NCBI GenBank assembly: GCA_001897035.1
Contig: MKRS01000683.1
Location: forward strand, 1 to 5,539
Direction: 5' to 3'
Length of the DNA: 5,539 nt
Source: Bacteroidales bacterium 45-6
Lineage (GTDB): Bacteria; Bacteroidota; Bacteroidia; Bacteroidales; Dysgonomonadaceae
Shown here piece after piece: positions 1 to 5,539 of the stretch. The notes under the pieces are model-generated. The model had not been told where the DNA came from. It was given only the letters and a program-made list of their open reading frames with translations, and did not search any database. Numbering within the stretch: the first letter of the stretch is position 1; each line of letters opens with the position of its first letter. The position numbers and the translations under genes are program-made.

Positions 1-8
1 ATTATCTA

Positions 9-49
9 AAAAAAGTTGGGCGGCTCATGATGAGCCGCCCAACTTTTTT
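9..49. terminator. Strong, probably bidirectional intrinsic terminator after yidC
   Basis: A perfect inverted repeat has 20-base arms (9-28 and 30-49) around one central G at 29. In practice it would fold as a GC-rich stem with a small loop. The outer part is an A run on the left (8-14) and a T run on the right (44-49). Transcripts from either strand therefore end in a U tract after a GC-rich hairpin, which is the classic Rho-independent form. The stem begins 28 bases past the yidC stop codon, so it ends the pyrG-yidC unit. The symmetry means it could also stop a plus-strand gene converging from outside the window. Bases 50-77 hold nothing else recognisable. Confidence 0.95.
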
Positions 50-77
50 ATATGTATTCCCCATTCTCCAAAAGGGA

Positions 78-1997
78 TTATTTCTTTTTAGCTCCCCCTT
101 TCGCCTTGGCTTGTTGCTGTTGCACTCGCTGAGCTTCTTCCAAGCGAGCCATAAAGCCTGATTTCTTCTTGGGTTTCTTTTTGTTTTCTTCCAATTTGGC
201 CAACACCTTGTCTTCATTCACAATGTAGCGGAAGCCCACTGTCAACAGGATCGTGAACAAGGTGGAAATGAAGTAGTAATATGTCAAACCGGAAGGATAT
301 TTGTTCAACACGAACAACATCATCACTGGCATGAAATACATCATCAGTTTCATCCCGGGGATCTGCTGCTGGCCCGTATCTTGCTGATCCATACTAAATT
401 TCATATAGACAACATTGACCGCTGTCATCAACAGACAGAACAAGCTGATGTGGTTTCCAAACCAGGACGAGAGAAGCGGTATATTGGCACTCCAGGTGAT
501 AACATCATCGTAGGACGACAAGTCGTGCGCCCATAAAAAGCTATGCTGCCTCAACTCGATGGCCGACGGGAAGAAAGAGAACAGTGCCAGCAACACCGGC
601 ATCTGCAACAACATCGGCAAACATCCGCTCATTGGATTCACGCCCGCCCGGCTATACAAGTCCATGGTCGCCTTCTGGCGTTCCATCGCCTGGTCTTGCT
701 TGGGAAATTTAGCGGTCAGCACCTGCACTTGCGGACGAAGCACCCGCATTTTGGCCGAAGACATATAGGATTTGAAAGTGATGGGTGCCAAAATAAGCTT
801 CACGATGATGGTCATCAGCAGGATGATGATACCCATTCCTAATCCCCAAGAAGACAATAAATTAAACAATGGAATAACAAAGTATTGGTTCACCCAGCGG
901 AACAGCGTCCAGCCAAGCGGCACCAGTTTGTCCATGTCCAACTGCTGATCCTTGTCTTTGACTCCGGCATCTAATTTCCTGAGTTTGGAAAATTCAACCG
1001 ACCCCAGATAGAAGCGGAATCCGGCACTCAGATTTTTCCCCGTCACGGCAACAGGAGAATAGAAGGATGCGGAATAATATTTAAGGAACTCATCGCTTTC
1101 CAATACCCGGCTCTCCAAGGAAGCATTTGACAAGCTAAAGTCGGAAATGAGCGTCGTTGTGAAATACTGCCCTTTAAAAGCAATCCATTTCACGGGATCG
1201 GCAATCTCTTTCTTCGCATCCTTGGTGTCGCTCAAGTCGGTGACATCGCCTCCAACGAATTTGTAATAGATCTTGGAATAGCGTTTTTCAAAGTCGATCC
1301 CCTTTTCCTGCCGGAAAAGCTTTTCGGCCCAATCTACTTGGATGTATTCGGAATTGTCTCTTGAAAGCACATCTGCCATCCCAACTACATTCACATCAAA
1401 TTTCACCATCGAATTGTCTGGCAATAACTTATAGGTGAAATCAAGATATTGGGAAGGAGAAAAGGCATGACGCATCGTCAAGGTCTTCTTGTCTGCCGAA
1501 AAAATCGGCTGGAAAGACTGGGAAAGAGTAGAGAAGTTAACTCCGGTCTTGTTTTTCAAGGTGATTCCAAAACTGGCATCCTTATTAAACAAGTAAAGGG
1601 GCGTTCCGTCATAACGCTTGTAGTTTTTGAGCTGTGCGCTAACCATCTGACCACCCACGGTGGAAACATCAATCTTGACATCCGCATTTTCGAGGGTGAC
1701 GATTTGTTCTTTTGCTGTACTATCGGTGTTTGCGGCCAAATTGGTGGCAGCCAACTGCGCCGATGAATCGGCAACCGCACCGGTTTTCAAGAAGCTGTCA
1801 GAAGAATCGGCCGCTGGGGCTTTAGACTGTGCGACTCCCGATTTTTGCTTTTCGGTCTGCAATTTTTGCACTTGGGCTATCGAATCCTGATAATGCTTTT
1901 GAGCTGCCAATTGCGCTTCCGTCGGCTTGGTGATGAAGAAGTAAAGTATGAAAACGCCGGCAATCAGGAAAAACCCAATGATCGAATTTTTATCCAT
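78..1997 (-). CDS. yidC: Membrane protein insertase YidC (Oxa1/Alb3/YidC family)
   Basis: YidC inserts proteins into the cytoplasmic membrane, alone or with SecYEG, and helps fold them. The 639-residue product has the Gram-negative layout. TM1 is at about residues 5-22, followed by a low-complexity Ala/Gln/Ser/Lys linker (about 27-95) and the periplasmic P1 beta domain (about 96-345). The conserved insertase core then runs from about 360 to 593. Core landmarks are TM2 (about 382-406), the cytoplasmic coiled-coil hairpin (about 408-450, with SSAKMRVLRP), the stretch NPMSGCLPMLLQMPVLLALF leading into TM3, and TM4-TM6 (about 510-593). The groove position that is Arg in E. coli (R366) is Lys400 here. 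The tail (601-639) is strongly basic, with 12 Lys and 2 Arg against 4 Glu. The ATG start is immediately followed by a hydrophobic N-terminus as expected for TM1. The gene begins 33 bases after pyrG with no promoter seen between them, so co-transcription is likely. Length is typical for Bacteroidota YidC as I recall it. Confidence 0.98.
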   Translation of the reverse strand: MDKNSIIGFFLIAGVFILYFFITKPTEAQLAAQKHYQDSIAQVQKLQTEKQKSGVAQSKAPAADSSDSFLKTGAVADSSAQLAATNLAANTDSTAKEQIVTLENADVKIDVSTVGGQMVSAQLKNYKRYDGTPLYLFNKDASFGITLKNKTGVNFSTLSQSFQPIFSADKKTLTMRHAFSPSQYLDFTYKLLPDNSMVKFDVNVVGMADVLSRDNSEYIQVDWAEKLFRQEKGIDFEKRYSKIYYKFVGGDVTDLSDTKDAKKEIADPVKWIAFKGQYFTTTLISDFSLSNASLESRVLESDEFLKYYSASFYSPVAVTGKNLSAGFRFYLGSVEFSKLRKLDAGVKDKDQQLDMDKLVPLGWTLFRWVNQYFVIPLFNLLSSWGLGMGIIILLMTIIVKLILAPITFKSYMSSAKMRVLRPQVQVLTAKFPKQDQAMERQKATMDLYSRAGVNPMSGCLPMLLQMPVLLALFSFFPSAIELRQHSFLWAHDLSSYDDVITWSANIPLLSSWFGNHISLFCLLMTAVNVVYMKFSMDQQDTGQQQIPGMKLMMYFMPVMMLFVLNKYPSGLTYYYFISTLFTILLTVGFRYIVNEDKVLAKLEENKKKPKKKSGFMARLEEAQRVQQQQAKAKGGAKKK

Positions 1998-2030
1998 TAA
2001 TCTGTTATTAATTAAAACTTTATTATTCTC

Positions 2031-3647
<1,617 letters not shown>

Positions 3648-3651
3648 CTAT

Positions 3652-3659
3652 CTTCCTTT
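3652..3659 (-). promoter_or_regulatory. Ribosome binding site of pyrG (supports the GTG start)
   Basis: Read on the minus strand the sequence is AAAGGAAG. The AGGA core (3657-3654) is separated by 9 bases from the GTG at 3644-3642. This purine-rich match is better than the AT-rich leaders of yidC, ftsE and hisIE, which show no clear Shine-Dalgarno sequence. It helps fix the GTG start. Bacteroidota ribosomes are known to depend little on Shine-Dalgarno pairing, so the functional weight is uncertain. Confidence 0.5.
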
Positions 3660-3685
3660 ATTGATTAATCTGATTTACAAAGCGG

Positions 3686-3717
3686 CAAAATTAAACAAAA
3701 TATGCCGTAGTAAGAAA
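3686..3717 (-). promoter_or_regulatory. Candidate Bacteroidota sigma-ABfr-type promoter for pyrG-yidC
   Basis: On the minus strand TAATTTTG (3693-3686) matches the Bacteroides -7 consensus TAnnTTTG exactly. TTTC (3717-3714) lies 20 bases upstream, one base off the -33 consensus TTTG at about the right spacing. Initiation would fall near 3680, leaving a leader of roughly 36 bases before the GTG of pyrG. The element lies in the 125-base gap after ftsE, the longest gap in the window. A short dyad, CGGCA/TGCCG (3684-3688 and 3703-3707), brackets the -7 element and could be an operator or chance. I see no terminator for ftsE in the rest of the gap, so some read-through from upstream is possible. 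Confidence 0.5.
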
Positions 3718-3769
3718 TGTTTCACTCCCCTTGAGGTTTTTTACGGAAAGTACAAGAAGGCAATCTCCG

Positions 3770-4444
3770 TCAGAACACCTCTTTCAAGCAGCCGTCTTCG
3801 CATTTGATGATCCGCCCCGGATATTTTTGCACCACAGAATAGTTGTGCGTGGACATCAGCACAGCAGTCCCGTCCTTCGAAATATCGTGGAGCAATTGCA
3901 CGATCTGGCCTCCGGTTTCGGGATCAAGGTTTCCCGTAGGTTCATCGGCAAGTATTATTTCGGGGGAATTCAAAAGGGCGCGAGCAATGACAATGCGTTG
4001 CTGCTCACCTCCCGAAAGTTCGTGAGGCATTTTGTAGCCTTTGTTCTGCATCCCCACATGGGCCAACACCTCTTCGATTCGTTGCTGGATCAAATCCTTG
4101 TTTTTCCAACCGGTCGCCCGCAGCACAAATTCGAGATTCTTAACCGCCGAACGGTCGATCAGCAGTTGGAAATCCTGAAACACGATCCCTATTTTCCGCC
4201 TCAGTAATGGTATCGCCTTTCGCTTAAGAGTTTGTAATTCGTAATCAAAAATTCGTCCCTCTCCTTTCGCTATGGGCAATTCGCAATAGAGGCTTTTCAA
4301 AAAAGTGCTTTTGCCGGAACCAACTTTCCCTATCAGATAGACAAAGTCGCCGGAATGGATCTGGATATTCACATCCGAAAGAATGGTGTTGATATCCCTG
4401 TTCAACTCCACACCCGTGTATTCAACGATGGCTTCCTTTTCCAT
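3770..4444 (-). CDS. ftsE: FtsE-type ABC transporter ATP-binding protein
   Basis: This is a 224-residue stand-alone ABC ATPase with no membrane segment, close to the 222 residues of E. coli FtsE. In order it shows Walker [10 protein letters not shown] (39-47), Q-loop Gln90 inside VFQDFQLL (88-95), signature LSGGEQQR (143-150), Walker B IILADEPT with Asp167 and Glu168, D-loop GNLD, and the switch His200 in STHNY. The FQDF(R/K/Q)LL form of the Q-loop is typical of FtsE rather than of LolD or MacB relatives. FtsE normally binds FtsX and controls cell-wall hydrolases at the division site. No ftsX or other permease gene lies beside it here, since its neighbours are hisIE and pyrG. The ATG at 4444-4442 is the only usable start: the frame stays open upstream to 4522 but contains no ATG, GTG or TTG. 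ATPase identity is certain. The FtsE assignment is likely but rests on motif resemblance. Confidence 0.88.
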   Translation of the reverse strand: MEKEAIVEYTGVELNRDINTILSDVNIQIHSGDFVYLIGKVGSGKSTFLKSLYCELPIAKGEGRIFDYELQTLKRKAIPLLRRKIGIVFQDFQLLIDRSAVKNLEFVLRATGWKNKDLIQQRIEEVLAHVGMQNKGYKMPHELSGGEQQRIVIARALLNSPEIILADEPTGNLDPETGGQIVQLLHDISKDGTAVLMSTHNYSVVQKYPGRIIKCEDGCLKEVF

Positions 4445-4463
4445 GAAAATATATTTTAATTGA

Positions 4464-4478
4464 TTGCGCGCAAATTTG
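4464..4478. repeat. Two overlapping short palindromes between hisIE and ftsE
   Basis: TTGCGCGCAA (4464-4473) and CAAATTTG (4471-4478) are each perfect palindromes and share three bases. They lie in the 55-base gap before ftsE, 20 bases upstream of its ATG. They could be a protein-binding site, but short palindromes also arise by chance in AT-rich gaps. I see no acceptable TAnnTTTG element in this gap, so ftsE is probably transcribed from upstream. Confidence 0.2.
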
Positions 4479-4494
4479 TATATCCTGAAAAGTG

Positions 4495-4502
4495 CCTCCT
4501 TA
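4495..4502 (-). promoter_or_regulatory. Perfect Shine-Dalgarno octamer overlapping the hisIE stop codon, with no start codon after it
   Basis: The minus strand reads TAAGGAGG, the exact complement of the usual 3' end of 16S rRNA. Its first three bases are the hisIE TAA stop codon. No ATG, GTG or TTG follows at usable spacing: the next TTG is more than 15 bases away and the ftsE ATG is 50 bases from the octamer. It is therefore unlikely to start ftsE translation directly. It may be chance, or act in some other way on ribosomes ending hisIE. Confidence 0.3.
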
Positions 4503-5099
4503 TTTGATTTTGTGCCTGCTTTTCAATTCACGAGCCAAATCCTCGATGCTCAATCCTTTAGATGTCAACAGTACGATAAGATGGTAAATCAAATCGGCAG
4601 ATTCATACACTAACCGTTTGTCGGTGCCGTTTGTGGCTTCGATTACTGTTTCCACAGCCTCTTCGCCCACTTTTTGCGCCATGCGGTTCACCCCTTCGTT
4701 GAACAAGGAAGTGGTGTAGGAGCCTTCGGGTTTCTCTTGGTAGCGTTTTTGGATAAAATGCTGCAAATATTTAAAAAACAGGACATCTTCCTTGTTTGTT
4801 TCGTCAAAACAAGTATCAGATCCCGTGTGGCACACCGGACCCACCGGATTCACCTTGATGAGCAAGGTGTCGTGGTCGCAGTCGTCGGTGATGCTCACCA
4901 CGTTGAGGAAATTGCCGCTCTCCTCCCCTTTTGTCCAAAGGCGTTGTTTGCTGCGGCTATAGAATGTCACCTTTCCCAAACGCTGTGTCTCGGCCAATGA
5001 TTCTTCGTTCATATAGCCCAGCATCAGCACTTTGTTGGTTTCGTCGTCCTGAATAATTGCGGGAATCAAACCGCCAGTCTTTTCAAAATCAAGATTCAT
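4500..5099 (-). CDS. hisIE: Bifunctional phosphoribosyl-AMP cyclohydrolase / phosphoribosyl-ATP pyrophosphohydrolase (HisI-HisE fusion)
   Basis: The enzyme performs steps two and three of histidine synthesis in the cytoplasm: removal of pyrophosphate from phosphoribosyl-ATP (HisE part), then opening of the adenine ring (HisI part). The 199 residues match the usual length of the fusion. The HisI domain (about 1-105) has VLMLGYMNEESL (24-35), TFYSRSKQRLWTKGE (45-59) and the metal-site stretch around DCDHD (73-77). Cys74, Cys90 and Cys97 are spaced 16 and 7 apart, as in the zinc ligands of archaeal HisI. The HisE domain (about 108-195) is a MazG-like all-alpha fold with KVGEEAVE (143-150; Glu146, Glu147, Glu150) and ESADLIYH (166-173; Glu166, Asp169). 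Both halves look intact. The gene begins 47 bases after hisF with no terminator or promoter seen between them, which fits a his operon. Confidence 0.98.
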   Translation of the reverse strand: MNLDFEKTGGLIPAIIQDDETNKVLMLGYMNEESLAETQRLGKVTFYSRSKQRLWTKGEESGNFLNVVSITDDCDHDTLLIKVNPVGPVCHTGSDTCFDETNKEDVLFFKYLQHFIQKRYQEKPEGSYTTSLFNEGVNRMAQKVGEEAVETVIEATNGTDKRLVYESADLIYHLIVLLTSKGLSIEDLARELKSRHKIK

Positions 5100-5146
5100 C
5101 GTATCGTTAGTTTAATATGCGAATTTGCTGATTAAATTAATTCGTT

Positions 5147-5536
5147 TTATTTCATCCGGATGCTTATCCCTTCGCCACGAAGATATTCCTTCAAATCGGG
5201 AATTGGGATTTCTCCAAAATGGAAAACACTGGCAGCCAAGGCTGCGTCAGCTTTTCCTTTCAGGAACACATCTTTGAAATGTTCTTTTGCGCCAGCACCG
5301 CCCGAAGCGATGATGGGAATGCTCAGGCTTTCGGACAAGTGCCTCAAAGCCTCATTGGCAAAGCCGGTCTTCACCCCGTCGTGGTTCATGCTTGTGAACA
5401 GGATTTCCCCGGCACCCAGTTCTTCCACTTCTTTGGCCCAGGAAAACAATTCTTTATCGGAACGGTGACGCCCCCCGCTGGTGTAGCAGATCCATTTTCC
5501 ATCCTCAAAGTTAGCATCAATTGCGCACACACACAC
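5147..5536 (-). CDS. hisF: Imidazole glycerol phosphate synthase subunit HisF, C-terminal half (5' part outside or broken)
   Basis: HisF is the cyclase half of the HisH-HisF complex. It joins ammonia to PRFAR to give imidazole glycerol phosphate and AICAR. The 129 visible residues are the second half of its (beta/alpha)8 barrel. They include the catalytic Asp (residue 7 here, in CAIDAN; equal to T. maritima Asp130), [14 protein letters not shown] (41-54), the phosphate-binding IIASGGAG (75-82) and [11 protein letters not shown] (97-107), ending GEGISIRMK. The first half, with the first catalytic Asp, is not in the window. The frame cannot be followed to the edge: the last codon in the window (5539-5537) is an in-frame TAA where the family usually has Gln before the V/A-x-V stretch. 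GTG at 5536 is the codon after it and is not a plausible true start, because it would yield half a barrel. The gene is either nonsense-interrupted or affected by an error at the sequence end. hisIE follows after 47 bases. Confidence 0.93.
   Translation of the reverse strand: MCVCAIDANFEDGKWICYTSGGRHRSDKELFSWAKEVEELGAGEILFTSMNHDGVKTGFANEALRHLSESLSIPIIASGGAGAKEHFKDVFLKGKADAALAASVFHFGEIPIPDLKEYLRGEGISIRMK
5526..5536. repeat. CA/GT dinucleotide run inside hisF
   Basis: Eleven bases of alternating C and A (five and a half CA units) lie within hisF coding sequence. On the minus strand they encode part of Val-Cys-Val-Cys. The run directly adjoins the in-frame TAA at the window edge. Such runs are mild slippage sites in replication and in sequencing. 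Confidence 0.75.
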
Positions 5537-5539
5537 TTA

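Noticed and set aside
1720..1920. Possible repeat domain in the Ala/Gln/Ser-rich part of YidC
   Set aside because: It has biased composition but no periodic unit. It reads as a flexible linker between TM1 and the periplasmic domain.
1998..2030. Possible separate promoter for yidC
   Set aside because: The 33-base gap is AT-rich but has no TAnnTTTG element and too little room for a -33 box outside pyrG.
3718..3769. Possible terminator after ftsE in the run of A/T around 3737-3742
   Set aside because: The only nearby complementary bases make a three-pair stem or a five-pair stem with a loop over 30, too weak to call.
3731..4207. Plus-strand open frame of 158 codons opposite ftsE
   Set aside because: It is antisense to the ABC motifs of the ATPase, with no family resemblance and no ribosome site.
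4445..4522. Possible N-terminal extension of the FtsE-like protein into the hisIE gene
   Set aside because: The frame is open but holds no ATG, GTG or TTG. The ATG at 4444 gives the normal FtsE length.
5160..5468. Plus-strand open frame opposite hisF
   Set aside because: It mirrors the conserved HisF barrel sequence and has no independent support.

Overview
The window is a stretch of core, chromosomal-type genes from a member of the Bacteroidota, most likely order Bacteroidales. Three things point there. YidC has a large periplasmic domain, a Lys/Gln-rich tail and a Lys in place of the usual groove Arg. Intergenic leaders are AT-rich, and one holds a TAnnTTTG-type promoter element. HisI and HisE are fused, and an ftsE-like gene stands without ftsX. 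Base composition looks uniform and moderate by eye. I see no mobile element, tRNA, rRNA, CRISPR array or phage gene.

All five genes lie on the minus strand, so transcription runs from high to low coordinates. In that order they are: the 3' half of hisF (5147-5536, cut by the window edge), hisIE (4500-5099), an ftsE-type ABC ATPase (3770-4444), pyrG (2031-3644) and yidC (78-1997). A strong hairpin terminator (9-49) closes the series. Gaps are 47, 55, 125 and 33 bases. The 125-base gap before pyrG is the only one with a promoter candidate I can defend. I therefore read two transcription units: hisF-hisIE-ftsE as the tail of a histidine operon, and pyrG-yidC ending at the terminator.

HisF (with HisH, outside the window) makes imidazole glycerol phosphate and AICAR. 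HisIE supplies the two preceding hydrolytic steps on phosphoribosyl-ATP and phosphoribosyl-AMP. PyrG makes CTP from UTP and glutamine. YidC inserts membrane proteins. The FtsE-like ATPase would normally pair with FtsX, which is not here. The genes do not form one pathway beyond the his pair.

I found no convincing undescribed system. The observation most worth checking is an in-frame TAA in the last three bases of the window. It sits where HisF normally has a conserved Gln, beside a CA/GT dinucleotide run. It may be a real nonsense mutation or an end-of-sequence error. Other points are small: a GTG start and likely promoter for pyrG, a perfect Shine-Dalgarno octamer with no start codon after it, and the charged tail and groove residue of YidC.
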